The translations under genes were made by a program, and so were the position numbers. The notes beneath the pieces are model-generated. The model did no database searches and was not told the origin of the DNA. It saw nothing but the letters and a program-made list of their open reading frames with translations. Source: CBDFKV01 sp965249035 (GTDB lineage: Bacteria > Pseudomonadota > Gammaproteobacteria > Arenicellales > Poriferihabitantaceae). Taken from it: a DNA stretch of 64,000 bases. Below are positions 18,509 through 27,352 of the stretch, in pieces (the stretch's first letter is position 1; every line of letters begins with the position of its first letter). Where the stretch lies: contig CBDFKV010000007.1 in assembly GCA_965249035.1 (NCBI GenBank), positions 186,001 through 250,000 of the forward strand, given 5' to 3'.

Positions 18509-18978
18509 TGTTTGCTTATTTCACCTCATTAAAAAACAGCGAAAAGTTGCTTTTATCCGTTTTGGCGGTGGTGATCATAGCCATGGCTTTTTATTTATTA
18601 ATTTGGGAGCCGACTTCCATTCGCCTTAAGCAAGTCAAGACACAGGATTTGCCACAGTCGTCATCCGATCTTGCCTGGGTGCGACAAGCCGTCAAGGAAG
18701 CTGGCCCTGAGGCAGGAAAAGGTCAGGTAGAGACAATCACCGGTCCTTTGTTAACCGTGATTGAAACCACCGCTGCCGATGCTGAGGTACGGACAGCTAT
18801 CAGCCGAATTAAACCGGGTGACAACCAAACCGTGCAAGTCTGGCTTGATAACGTCGCGTTTGATGATTGGCTGGTATGGATTAACCAACTGCGTGATCAA
18901 CACATCAAAGTGCAATCTGCCAGTATTGGCCCCGAAGCAGACGGCTTTGTCAGCTTAAAAATGATGCTAAGCCGCTAG
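18508..18978 (+). CDS. gspM: Type II secretion protein GspM
   Basis: A 156-residue bitopic inner-membrane protein that pairs with GspL. A short cytoplasmic N-terminus is followed by a membrane helix (LLLSVLAVVIIAMAFYLLIW, residues about 14-33) and a periplasmic domain ending in the ferredoxin-like fold (VWLDNVAFDDWLVWINQL). It is recognised mainly by topology, size and position. No gspN follows; recJ begins four bases after its stop. Confidence 0.88.
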   Translation: MFAYFTSLKNSEKLLLSVLAVVIIAMAFYLLIWEPTSIRLKQVKTQDLPQSSSDLAWVRQAVKEAGPEAGKGQVETITGPLLTVIETTAADAEVRTAISRIKPGDNQTVQVWLDNVAFDDWLVWINQLRDQHIKVQSASIGPEADGFVSLKMMLSR

Positions 18979-18982
18979 GCTG

Positions 18983-20737
18983 ATGTTAGCTCGCAAGATT
19001 GTACGCCGTGAAATACCCACAGAGTCGGATAATCTGGGTGATTTACACCCGGTACTACGCCGTGTTCTAAAAGCTAGAGGCATCCATGACAGTGCCCAAA
19101 TCCATCATTCTCTGGGCGACTTGATTCCACCTTCTGAGCTACTCGGCATTGATACTGCGGCTGAGCGTTTGGTGTTGGCAATTCAACAACAGGAATCCCT
19201 CTTAATTGTTGGCGACTATGACGTTGATGGTGCCACATCGACGGTCGTTGCTTTACAAGGGCTGCGTGCCCTTGGTGCACTCCACGTCACCTATTCGGTA
19301 CCTAATCGATTTGAGTATGGCTATGGACTGTCAACTCGAATGGCTGAACATGTTATAGAGCTGCAGCCTAAAGTAGTGATAACCGTAGATAACGGGATAT
19401 CCAGCATTGATGGTGTAAGGCTGTTAAAAGAGGCAGGGATTTCGGTGGTGGTGACTGACCATCACTTGCCCGGCGACGTTTTACCTGACGCAGATGCGAT
19501 TGTGAATCCTAATCAACCGGGTTGCCGATTTCCCAGCAAGGCTTTGTGTGGCGTAGGTGTGATGTTTTATTTGCTATTGGCAGTGCGAGAGCAGTTGGAT
19601 AGACAAGAGTGGTTTGTCAGTCGTAAAAAGCCCGCTTTGGCCGATTTGCTGGACCTAGTGGCGTTGGGTACCGTCGCGGACTTGGTGCCCTTAGATCATA
19701 ATAATCGCATTTTAGTGGCACAAGGGATTGCTCGTATTCGGGCAGGTAAAACCCGGCCGGGAATCATTGCCTTGCTGGATGTGGCAAAGCGCGACTATCG
19801 CCAATTGGTTTCTGCAGATATGGGCTTCGCGATTGGCCCGCGCTTGAATGCTGCAGGCCGTTTAACCGATATTTCAACCGGAATCGAGTGCTTGCTCGCC
19901 ACCGACGTCGATGCTGCTAATGCCTTGGCCCGAGAGCTAAACTCAATCAATCAGGAACGCAAAGAAATCGAACAAGGCATGCAGCAAGAAGCCATACAAG
20001 CGGTTAAGGCTTTGAACTGGAACGAGTTTTCCAAGGCAACTTCAGGTCTGGCGCTGTACAACCCCAGTTGGCACGAAGGTGTGGTGGGCTTGGTTGCGTC
20101 GCGAATTAAAGATCGCATTGGTCAGCCAGCAATCGTATTTGCACCAGGCGAGGAGGGCTATCTGAAAGGTTCCGGTCGGTCGGTCGCAGAAGTCCATATT
20201 CGAGATATATTAGCCGAGATTGATGCCAAGCAGCCCGGATTAATCATACGCTTTGGGGGGCATGCGATGGCCGCAGGCTTAACCATTAAAGTCGATGACT
20301 TTGAAGCATTCGCCAGCCTTTTTGCTGAAACGGTGCAAGATACGTTAGGTGGCGCGGTTATTGAACCGCAGGTGAGCAGTGACGGTGATCTAGAAATGAA
20401 TGACCTCAATCTGGATTTGGCACACCTACTGCGGGTTGCTTTGCCCTGGGGCCAAGCCTTTCCTGCGCCATTATTTGATGGTGAATTCAAGGTATTAAGT
20501 CAACGATTAGTGGGTGGCATTCACCTAAAACTGCTGTTGCAACCACTCACAGGGAGCAGGGCAACTGGTAAAGGCGTTGATGCAATTGCTTTTCGATACG
20601 CGGAAACTCCCGGTGAAACACCACGTTTAGATACCATACATGCGGTTTATCAGTTAGACGTCAACGAGTTTCGCGGACAACGATCCGTGCAATTGATTAT
20701 TGAATACTTGGAGCCTGTCGAGGACACTGTTCATTGA
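18983..20737 (+). CDS. recJ: Single-stranded-DNA exonuclease RecJ
   Basis: 5'-3' single-strand exonuclease of recombination and mismatch repair. The DHH-family motifs are present: VGDYDVDGATST (motif I), VITVDNGISS (motif II) and VVTDHHLPGD (motif III), then the DHHA1 domain with FGGHAMAAGLTI. The 584 residues match the family. It begins four bases after gspM, so it may be transcribed with the secretion genes although its function is unrelated. Confidence 0.95.
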   Translation: MLARKIVRREIPTESDNLGDLHPVLRRVLKARGIHDSAQIHHSLGDLIPPSELLGIDTAAERLVLAIQQQESLLIVGDYDVDGATSTVVALQGLRALGALHVTYSVPNRFEYGYGLSTRMAEHVIELQPKVVITVDNGISSIDGVRLLKEAGISVVVTDHHLPGDVLPDADAIVNPNQPGCRFPSKALCGVGVMFYLLLAVREQLDRQEWFVSRKKPALADLLDLVALGTVADLVPLDHNNRILVAQGIARIRAGKTRPGIIALLDVAKRDYRQLVSADMGFAIGPRLNAAGRLTDISTGIECLLATDVDAANALARELNSINQERKEIEQGMQQEAIQAVKALNWNEFSKATSGLALYNPSWHEGVVGLVASRIKDRIGQPAIVFAPGEEGYLKGSGRSVAEVHIRDILAEIDAKQPGLIIRFGGHAMAAGLTIKVDDFEAFASLFAETVQDTLGGAVIEPQVSSDGDLEMNDLNLDLAHLLRVALPWGQAFPAPLFDGEFKVLSQRLVGGIHLKLLLQPLTGSRATGKGVDAIAFRYAETPGETPRLDTIHAVYQLDVNEFRGQRSVQLIIEYLEPVEDTVH

Positions 20738-20771
20738 TATACGACCCAACCACTATTAGGATCGAGCGATA

Positions 20772-21671
20772 ATGCAGTCAAATACCATGTTGCATACACA
20801 AATCAATTCAGTCATTGGCAATACGCCGTTACTTCAACTTAATCATATCGTTCCTAAGGACTCAAATCGGTATTTGGTCAAGCTAGAGGGTAACAATCCG
20901 GGTGGCTCCGTTAAAGATCGTCCAGTGCTCAATATGATCAATAAAGCTGAGCAACGCGGTGATATTGCTCCTGGCGACACCTTGATCGAAGCAACCAGCG
21001 GCAATACCGGTATTGCGCTGGCGATGGTTGCTGCCAGCCGCGGCTATCACATGACTCTAATCATGCCGGATAACCTTTCAGACGAACGCAAGGCGACCAT
21101 GACTGTCTATGGGGCAGAGTTGATTTTGGTCAGTGAGGATGAAGGGATGGAAGGTGCGCGTGATTTGGCAGAGTCGATGCAGCGTGAGGGCAAGGGTAAG
21201 TTATTAGATCAATTTTCCAACCCCGATAACCCTGAGGCGCATTATTTAAGCACTGGCCCAGAAATCTGGACGCAAACTGACCAGACAATCACTCATTTTG
21301 TCAGCGCGATGGGAACGACAGGAACGATTATGGGGGTTTCGCGTTTTTTAAAAGAAGTGAGCCCACCCATTAGGATAGTCGGGGTTCGGCCCGCCGATGG
21401 CGCGTCTATTCCAGGAATACGTCGCTGGCCAGAGGCCTATTTGCCCTCGATATTCGATCAATCTGCGATTGACCAAACGATTGATGTCAGTCAGGATCAG
21501 GCCGAGCAAACTGCGCGAAATTTGGCCAGTAAAGAAGGGCTATTTTGTGGCATATCGTCAGGTGGTGCGGTGGCAGCGATGCTTGAATTGGGTAAAACAA
21601 TCCATGACGCCACTATCGTTGGTATTATTTGCGACCGGGGTGATCGTTACCTGAGTACCGGCGTGTTTTGA
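20772..21671 (+). CDS. cysM: Cysteine synthase B CysM
   Basis: PLP enzyme that makes cysteine from O-acetylserine and sulfide or thiosulfate. The PLP lysine is Lys48 in NPGGSVKDRP, and EATSGNTGIALA is the phosphate-side loop. The residues favour CysM over CysK: no C-terminal extension (299 residues), RIVGVRPADGASIPGIRRWP and the Lys-Asp-Arg-Pro pattern. It follows recJ by 34 bases and ends before a bidirectional terminator. Confidence 0.93.
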   Translation: MQSNTMLHTQINSVIGNTPLLQLNHIVPKDSNRYLVKLEGNNPGGSVKDRPVLNMINKAEQRGDIAPGDTLIEATSGNTGIALAMVAASRGYHMTLIMPDNLSDERKATMTVYGAELILVSEDEGMEGARDLAESMQREGKGKLLDQFSNPDNPEAHYLSTGPEIWTQTDQTITHFVSAMGTTGTIMGVSRFLKEVSPPIRIVGVRPADGASIPGIRRWPEAYLPSIFDQSAIDQTIDVSQDQAEQTARNLASKEGLFCGISSGGAVAAMLELGKTIHDATIVGIICDRGDRYLSTGVF

Positions 21672-21707
21672 CTGGCTATTCAGTATTGGGGTGGTTTTGG
21701 ATGAAAT

Positions 21708-21741
21708 AAAAAAGCCGCAATCGCTTTGATGGCGGCTTTTT
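21708..21741. terminator. Bidirectional Rho-independent terminator
   Basis: A hairpin with arms AAAAAGCCGC and GCGGCTTTTT around a 13-base loop lies between the convergent cysM and amtB genes. The A-tract on one side and T-tract on the other let it work for both strands. Confidence 0.88.
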
Positions 21742-21759
21742 AGCGTTAGCGCAGTACGT

Positions 21760-23037
21760 CTAGCGCATGGTGAACTCGGGATAGGCTTCCATCCCACATT
21801 CGCCAATGTCTAGCCCTTCATATTCTTCCTCTTCGCTGACGCGGATACCGACCGTTGCTTTTAGCAAGAACCAAACCAAGGCGCTGCTTGCAAATACCCA
21901 GGCAAAAATGGTTAAGGCGCCAATCAGTTGAGCGGCTAGTGATACGTCCGCATTCGTCAAAGGAACCGCTAACAAACCCCATAGGCCTACGACGCCGTGT
22001 ACTGACAAGGCACCAACCGGATCATCAATTCTGAGTTTATCAAAACCGACGATGGCGAAAACCACCAGTGCGCCGCCAACAGCACCGATTAGCGTTGCCA
22101 TCAATGGTGTGGGTGTCGAAGGCTCGGCGGTAATCGCTACCAGGCCAGCCAAGGCACCATTCAGAACCATACTCAAATCAGCCTTTCCGAACAAGGCACG
22201 AGCCGTTAATAACGCAGCGATGACCCCGCCAGCAGCAGCGGTATTGGTATTGAGAAAAACCATCGCAACCGCGTTTGCATTGGCAATGTCGCCGAGTTTT
22301 AAGACGCTACCGCCATTAAAACCGAACCACCCCAGCCATAAGATAAAGGTGCCGAGCGTTGCCAATGGCACGTTAGCACCAGGAATGGGATTGATCGTGC
22401 CGTTAGCGCCGTATTTGCCTTTGCGCGGCCCCAGGAACAGCACCGCAGCTAGTGCAGCAGCCGCACCCGCCATATGGACGATGCCCGAACCAGCGAAGTC
22501 AGAAAAGCCAAGGTCACCAAGGTTGTAAAATCCAAATACGGATTTACCACCCCAAGTCCACGCTCCTTCCATGGGGTAAATGAAGGCGGTCATAACGATG
22601 GCGAAGGCAAAAAACGCCCATAGCTTCATCCGTTCAGCGACTGCGCCCGACACAATCGACATTGCGGTCGCCACAAACACGACCTGAAAGAAAAAGTCCG
22701 ATGCATTTGAATAGACCGCGTCGCCTTCTATTCCGGCTTCAGCGGATTCAGCCAACACACTCGCCACTAAAGCATCTGCAGACGCGGCGCCGTCCAGTGC
22801 AATCCCGCTCAAGAAAATACCGCCGTCGTACATCAGCTCATAGCCGTAAACTAAATAGGCGATACAGGAAAGTGCGTATAAGACGATATTTTTGGTGAGT
22901 ATCTCCGTCGTATTCTTCGACCGAACTAAGCCAGCCTCAAGCATCGAAAATCCAGCGGCCATCCACATGACCAATGCGCCGCAAACCAGGAAGTAGAAAG
23001 TATCCAGTGCGTACTGTAAATGAAAAAGGGGTTCCAT
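21760..23037 (-). CDS. amtB: Ammonium transporter Amt
   Basis: Ammonium channel of the Amt/MEP/Rh family, about 425 residues with 11 predicted membrane helices. Signatures include the N-terminal DTFYFLVCGALVMWMAAGFSMLEAG, DFAGSGIVHMAGA, and LSVHGVVGLWG with the twin-histidine region. The start was placed at the ATG at 23037, after GAGGA; the longer open frame adds 54 residues that run back through the glnK intergenic space. It lies 31 bases after glnK and shares its nitrogen-controlled promoter. Confidence 0.93.
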   Translation of the reverse strand: MEPLFHLQYALDTFYFLVCGALVMWMAAGFSMLEAGLVRSKNTTEILTKNIVLYALSCIAYLVYGYELMYDGGIFLSGIALDGAASADALVASVLAESAEAGIEGDAVYSNASDFFFQVVFVATAMSIVSGAVAERMKLWAFFAFAIVMTAFIYPMEGAWTWGGKSVFGFYNLGDLGFSDFAGSGIVHMAGAAAALAAVLFLGPRKGKYGANGTINPIPGANVPLATLGTFILWLGWFGFNGGSVLKLGDIANANAVAMVFLNTNTAAAGGVIAALLTARALFGKADLSMVLNGALAGLVAITAEPSTPTPLMATLIGAVGGALVVFAIVGFDKLRIDDPVGALSVHGVVGLWGLLAVPLTNADVSLAAQLIGALTIFAWVFASSALVWFLLKATVGIRVSEEEEYEGLDIGECGMEAYPEFTMR

Positions 23038-23068
23038 TATTAATGTCCTCAGAAATAGGTGTAAGCAG

Positions 23069-23407
23069 TTAAAGTGCGTCGTTGTCGAGCTCGCCGGTGC
23101 GAATGCGTATCGTCCGTTCGATGTCAGTGACAAATATTTTGCCGTCACCGAGCTGGCCAGTTTGGGCAGCTTGAACAATCGTCTCAATGGCCGTTTCAAG
23201 CCTCTCGTTGGATACGGCAGTTTCCAGCTTTAACTTGGGAATAAAATCAACGGTGTACTCAGCACCCCGGTAGAGTTCCGTATGACCTTTTTGACGACCA
23301 AAACCTTTAACTTCGCTTAGTGTCATTCCTGAAATACCAATTTCAGACAGTGCATCGCGCACATCGTCCAAACGAAACGGTTTGATGATGGCAGTGATTA
23401 ACTTCAT
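23069..23407 (-). CDS. glnK: Nitrogen regulatory PII protein GlnK/GlnB
   Basis: A 112-residue PII signal protein that senses ATP/ADP, 2-oxoglutarate and, by uridylylation, glutamine. The T-loop has Tyr51 in ELYRGAEYTVDF as the uridylylation site, and GDGKIFV with IRIRTGE are the nucleotide-binding B- and C-loops. The name glnK is preferred because it directly precedes amtB, whose pore it is known to block in other bacteria. A sigma-54 type promoter lies 43 bases upstream of the start. Confidence 0.93.
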   Translation of the reverse strand: MKLITAIIKPFRLDDVRDALSEIGISGMTLSEVKGFGRQKGHTELYRGAEYTVDFIPKLKLETAVSNERLETAIETIVQAAQTGQLGDGKIFVTDIERTIRIRTGELDNDAL

Positions 23408-23449
23408 GCGTTTACCTCGTAAAAGAAAAATGAATTCAATACAGGTAAA

Positions 23450-23464
23450 GCAATAGTCGTGCCA
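23450..23464 (-). promoter_or_regulatory. Sigma-54 (-24/-12) promoter of glnK-amtB
   Basis: On the minus strand the sequence reads TGGCACGACTATTGC: the -24 element TGGCAC, five bases, then the -12 element TTGC, an exact match to the RpoN consensus in element and spacing. It lies 43 bases before the glnK ATG. Sigma-54 with NtrC control of glnK-amtB is established in enterobacteria; here it is inferred from the match. Confidence 0.85.
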
Positions 23465-23632
23465 ACTTGAAGATTGATGAGTAATCAGTGCTAACAGACG
23501 TTTAGAGATTGCAGCTAAATAGGAGATAAATCATTGTTAATTAAAGCTATTATATTGTTTGGTTAGAGTGACATTTAAACCAAGCCGACGGGCAGTACCA
23601 TTTGCCCCATTTCAGGCAAGCGGGCAACGGTG

Positions 23633-23649
23633 TGAACCACATTGGTGCG
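23633..23649 (-). promoter_or_regulatory. Candidate NtrC enhancer site
   Basis: On the minus strand this reads CGCACC-AATGT-GGTTCA, matching the dyad TGCACC-N5-GGTGCA at 10 of 12 positions. It sits about 170 bases upstream of the -24/-12 promoter, a workable enhancer distance. The rest of the 330-base stretch between glnK and the phosphofructokinase gene (23408-23739) is non-coding and holds a 24-base run of three TGGGGTAG units at 23695-23718. Confidence 0.5.
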
Positions 23650-23739
23650 CTACGTGCTTTAAAAGGGAAGAAGTCTAGCGAGATGAAACTGAAATGGGGT
23701 AGTGGGGTAGTGGGGTAGACGGCCAGATTCTTGCTACTT

Positions 23740-24867
23740 TTAGCTATCACCAAAGCTGATGCCGACATTGCGAGCAGTAGATACCCATTCGCTGTCGAGT
23801 GGCACTGTCTTTTTCTTGCCCGCTATTTCAGTCAGTGGCACCGGAACAGCCAAGCCGTTTTTTAGCGCGACCATTACGCCATAGTGTTCCTGGGCGATAA
23901 GGCCTGTACAGGCCGAGCCGAGGTGGGTTGCTAAAATGCGATCTACCGCAGAGGGCGTGCCACCACGCTGTAAGTGGCCGAGGATGGTAATTCGGGATTC
24001 CAAGCCGGTTGCTTTTTCGAGCTTACTTGAGAGCTTCAGCGTATTATCAATATGCGCACGCTCTAGGTTTTCCAGATTCTGTTTCGCTTTTTTTCGAGTT
24101 TTCTTGCTGTTTGCATCACTCAGGATTTTTTCGGTTTTAGCCATTTTTGCACATTGCTTTTGAGTTAAGGCACCTTCAGCGATGGCAACGATACTAAAAT
24201 GATTGCCGTTGCGAACACGCTGTGTAATGGCTTCCGCGACGCGCTCAACGGTATAGGGAATTTCAGGAATGAGGATAACGTCCGCGCCACCAGCGAGCCC
24301 AGCGCCTAAGGCTAACCACCCCGAATTATGACCCATCAACTCAACCACAATAATCCGGTGATGGCTGTGCGCGGTGCTGTGCAAACGGTCAATTGCATCA
24401 GTTGCGATTGATAAGGCCGTGTCAAAACCAAAGGTGGTGTCGGTGCCGTAAACATCATTATCGATAGTTTTTGGCAGGCTGATGACATTCAAGCCCGCAT
24501 TGGCAAGGTGTAAGGCATTTTTTTGAGTGCCACCACCGCCCAGGCAAACCAGGGCGTCCAAATGCATCTGTTGGTAGGTTTCTACAATGGCGTCGGTCAT
24601 GTCCAGTTTTTTGCCCGCCACCAACATTTTATAGGGTTTATCGCGGCTGGTACCCAAAATGGTACCACCTTTGGTCAATATCCCTGACATGGCAGACATG
24701 GTTAACGGAATCGATCGATTGCGAGCAATCCCTTGAAAGCCTTTTAAAAAGCCAACAAGTTGCATATCATGCTGTAAAATTGCGGTTTTACCGACACCAC
24801 GAATTGCTGCGTTTAATCCGGGTGCATCACCGCCTGCAGTCAGTATGCCGATGTGTTTTTCTGCCAT
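23740..24867 (-). CDS. pfkA: 6-phosphofructokinase (group III, GGGGT/PKTIDND type)
   Basis: Phosphorylates fructose-6-phosphate. The PFK fold is clear: N-terminal TAGGDAPGLNA, catalytic PKTIDNDVYGTD and LGHLQRGGTPSAVDR. The phosphoryl-donor residues differ from E. coli PfkA: the GGDGS loop is replaced by GGGGT (residues 110-114) and the following motif has Lys133 (PKTIDND) where ATP enzymes of the E. coli type have Gly. This combination is found in the group III, often widely distributed enzymes, so ATP use is likely but pyrophosphate use is not excluded. A Lys-rich segment (residues about 245-275) is an extra insertion. Confidence 0.88.
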   Translation of the reverse strand: MAEKHIGILTAGGDAPGLNAAIRGVGKTAILQHDMQLVGFLKGFQGIARNRSIPLTMSAMSGILTKGGTILGTSRDKPYKMLVAGKKLDMTDAIVETYQQMHLDALVCLGGGGTQKNALHLANAGLNVISLPKTIDNDVYGTDTTFGFDTALSIATDAIDRLHSTAHSHHRIIVVELMGHNSGWLALGAGLAGGADVILIPEIPYTVERVAEAITQRVRNGNHFSIVAIAEGALTQKQCAKMAKTEKILSDANSKKTRKKAKQNLENLERAHIDNTLKLSSKLEKATGLESRITILGHLQRGGTPSAVDRILATHLGSACTGLIAQEHYGVMVALKNGLAVPVPLTEIAGKKKTVPLDSEWVSTARNVGISFGDS

Positions 24868-24991
24868 GTATTTAGCCTGTATTCAGTCGTCTGTGTGTAG
24901 CATGGGTTTTAACATGGTCATATTGAAATCTCTATAGGCTATTCGATAGGCTTTCAATTTTCCCAATATGAACTAAGACGGGATAAATAAC

Positions 24992-25633
24992 GTGCTTACA
25001 CTAAAGATATTAATGCGCCACATCAGATGGATCTTCTTGGCGATGGTATGGATTCCTGCAGCCGCTGTTGCAGATGCAGTTGCCTCCTTAGAACAGTTTT
25101 TTAACGGCACGGAGGCTTATAGCGCTGATTTCGACCAAGTCGTGCTGGATGAATCGTACCGCCAGATCGATGAAGCCTCAGGCAGTTTATCGATTTTACG
25201 TCCTGGACGTTTTCGCTGGGATTATGATCCGCCTGCCGAGCAGATGATTGTTGGCGATGGCGATAAAGTTTGGATTTACGACATAGAGTTAAAACAGGTG
25301 ATTGTTCGTGATCAGCAGCAAGCGCTGGGCCAGTCACCAGCCATTTTATTGGCGGGTGAAGGTGAAGCCAAACGTGACTTTGAGATTAGCGACCAAGGAG
25401 TGCAGGGCGACTTGAGCTGGGTAAAAGCGATACCCAAAAGCGAGCAAAGTGGCTTTGAAGAGATACGCATTGCCTTTGCTGATAACGAGCTGGCGGTGAT
25501 GGAGCTGGTCGATGGTCTGGGCCAAACTACGCGCATTCGTTTTTCCAACGTGGTGCATAACCCGACTTTACCCGCCGATCAGTTCAGCTTTACGCCGCCG
25601 GATGGTGTTGACGTGATTGATGACGCGTTATAA
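24992..25633 (+). CDS. lolA: Outer-membrane lipoprotein carrier LolA
   Basis: Periplasmic chaperone that ferries lipoproteins from LolCDE to LolB. A signal peptide ends near residue 27 (AAAVA). The mature part has the LolA barrel pattern: YSADFDQVVLDE, GSLSILRPGRFRWDYDPPAEQMIVGDGDKVWIYD and LVDGLGQTTRIRFS, with the conserved Arg in RPGRFRW. The start is a GTG at 24992; an ATG eight codons in is possible. It is the first gene of the conserved lolA-rarA-crcB-serS block; ftsK, usual upstream, is absent. Confidence 0.93.
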   Translation: MLTLKILMRHIRWIFLAMVWIPAAAVADAVASLEQFFNGTEAYSADFDQVVLDESYRQIDEASGSLSILRPGRFRWDYDPPAEQMIVGDGDKVWIYDIELKQVIVRDQQQALGQSPAILLAGEGEAKRDFEISDQGVQGDLSWVKAIPKSEQSGFEEIRIAFADNELAVMELVDGLGQTTRIRFSNVVHNPTLPADQFSFTPPDGVDVIDDAL

Positions 25634-25662
25634 ATATTAACGAATGTCATTGCTAAGCCCTG

Positions 25663-26970
25663 ATGCCTGACTGGACTATCCCCCTCGCGGAGCGGGTTCG
25701 CCCCTCCACGGTTGAAGAGGTGGTTGGGCAGCGGCATTTATTGCAGCCTGGGCAAGCGTTATATCGCGCTTTAAGCGGTGGGGCCTTGCACTCAATGATA
25801 TTGTGGGGGCCTCCAGGTACCGGTAAAACCACCATCGCGCGTTTGGTTGCTAATAGCTCTGATGCAGATTTGTTCGCCTTGTCGGCGGTCGGCAGTGGAG
25901 TCAAAGACATTCGTGCGGTAGTAGAAGCCGCAAAACTAAACCGAACGGTTGGTAAGCAATCGGTGTTATTTATTGATGAAGTCCATCGGTTTAATAAAGC
26001 TCAGCAAGATGGATTTTTGCCACACGTTGAAGATGGCACCCTGATCTTGGTAGGGGCGACCACCGAAAATCCCGCTTTTGAGTTGAATAACGCCTTGTTA
26101 TCACGCGCGCGGGTTTATGTATTAAAGTCGCTGAGCGAGGCAGACATTGCAGCTCTGATAGAACGTACGTTGGGTGCAGACAATGGCCTGGGTGAGCTAC
26201 AACTGGACATTGATACAAAAGCACTTTCTTACTTAGCCAGTGCAGCGGATGGCGATGCCCGGCGTGCGTTGAGTTTTTTGGAAACGGCGGCTGACCTATC
26301 AAAATCCGACCAAGTAACAAGCATTTCTGTTGATTTATTAAAGCAAGTTATCACACGGAGAATGGCGCAATATGATAAAGGCGGCGACCATTTTTATGAT
26401 CAAATATCTGCACTGCATAAGGCAATACGCGGCGCTAACCCCGATGCTGCCTTATTTTGGGGGTTGCGGATGCTGGAAGGAGGCTGTGACCCACACTATT
26501 TATTGCGCCGCTTGATGCGGATTGCCAGCGAAGACATTGGCAATGCCGACCCGCGTGGGCTAGAGATTGTTAATAATGCCTGGAGTTCATTTGATCGCCT
26601 CGGGCACCCCGAAGGTGATTTGGCCATTATGCAGGCAGTAATCTATTTAGCCGTCGCACCCAAAAGCAACGCCAGTTATGTTGCTTACAAAGCCGCGTTG
26701 AAAGAAGTGCGTAACGCGCCCGCCGCAGAAGTGCCGGCTCATTTGCGTAATGCCCCAACTCGCCTGGCCAAATCGATGGGCCATGGTGCGGCTTATCGCT
26801 ATGCGCCCAACGAGCCGGGGCGTTATGCTGCTGGGCAAACCTATTTCCCAGACGCTATGGGCGAACGCGAGTATTATCATCCGGTGGCTGAGGGCTTGGA
26901 AATAAAAATTGCTGAACGGTTAGCGCATTGGCGCGCACTTGATCAACAAGCACGACAGCAAAAGCCATGA
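25663..26970 (+). CDS. rarA: Replication-associated recombination ATPase RarA (MgsA)
   Basis: AAA+ ATPase acting at stalled replication forks. Residues 49-57 carry the Walker A GPPGTGKTT; Walker B is LFIDEVHRFNK, and the sensor region VGATTENPAFELN follows. The C-terminal MgsA domain has EDIGNADPRGLEI and QTYFPDAMGEREYYHPVAEGLE-type sequence. Length 435 fits. Its stop overlaps the crcB start (ATGA). Confidence 0.95.
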   Translation: MPDWTIPLAERVRPSTVEEVVGQRHLLQPGQALYRALSGGALHSMILWGPPGTGKTTIARLVANSSDADLFALSAVGSGVKDIRAVVEAAKLNRTVGKQSVLFIDEVHRFNKAQQDGFLPHVEDGTLILVGATTENPAFELNNALLSRARVYVLKSLSEADIAALIERTLGADNGLGELQLDIDTKALSYLASAADGDARRALSFLETAADLSKSDQVTSISVDLLKQVITRRMAQYDKGGDHFYDQISALHKAIRGANPDAALFWGLRMLEGGCDPHYLLRRLMRIASEDIGNADPRGLEIVNNAWSSFDRLGHPEGDLAIMQAVIYLAVAPKSNASYVAYKAALKEVRNAPAAEVPAHLRNAPTRLAKSMGHGAAYRYAPNEPGRYAAGQTYFPDAMGEREYYHPVAEGLEIKIAERLAHWRALDQQARQQKP

Positions 26971-27350
26971 GCTGGTGGGCGGTAGCATTGGGTGGTGCAC
27001 TGGGTTCAGTAGGGAGATATGCCACCGCACAATGGGCTATTCGCTACTTGGGGCTGTATTTACCCTGGGGAACTTTAATCGTTAATGCGGCGGGATCATT
27101 TATAATCGGGATAGTGTGGATGCTGGTGCAAAACAGGCTGCAATCACACAGTGAGTTAATTCGGCTATTTTTGATGGTCGGTTTTTTGGGCGGATTCACG
27201 ACCTTCTCTACGTTTTCGCTCGATACTATTCAATACTTAAGCGGTGGCCAGTGGTTACGCGCAAGCTTAAATATTGCCCTTAACCTGGCATTTTGCTTGC
27301 TTGGCGTTGCAGCGGGCTTGGGCTTGGGTAGTTGGCTTTTTGAGAGGTAA
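26967..27350 (+). CDS. crcB: Fluoride ion channel CrcB (Fluc)
   Basis: A 127-residue, four-helix membrane protein that exports fluoride as an antiparallel dimer. Motifs are GGALGSVGRY near the N-terminus, GTLIVNAAGSFIIG (the pore Asn) and GFLGGFTTFSTFSLD with the Phe-box and central sodium site. It overlaps rarA by four bases and is followed two bases later by serS. No fluoride riboswitch is seen, in keeping with its place inside an operon. Confidence 0.93.
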   Translation: MSWWAVALGGALGSVGRYATAQWAIRYLGLYLPWGTLIVNAAGSFIIGIVWMLVQNRLQSHSELIRLFLMVGFLGGFTTFSTFSLDTIQYLSGGQWLRASLNIALNLAFCLLGVAAGLGLGSWLFER

Positions 27351-27352
27351 GC

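Noticed and set aside
23038..23199. 54 extra N-terminal residues for the ammonium transporter
   Set aside because: They cover the intergenic space and the 3' end of glnK; the ATG at 23037 has a good ribosome site and gives the normal family length.
23695..23718. Three tandem TGGGGTAG units
   Set aside because: Only 24 bases, no spacers and no neighbours of a CRISPR or satellite type; recorded only as part of the intergenic description.
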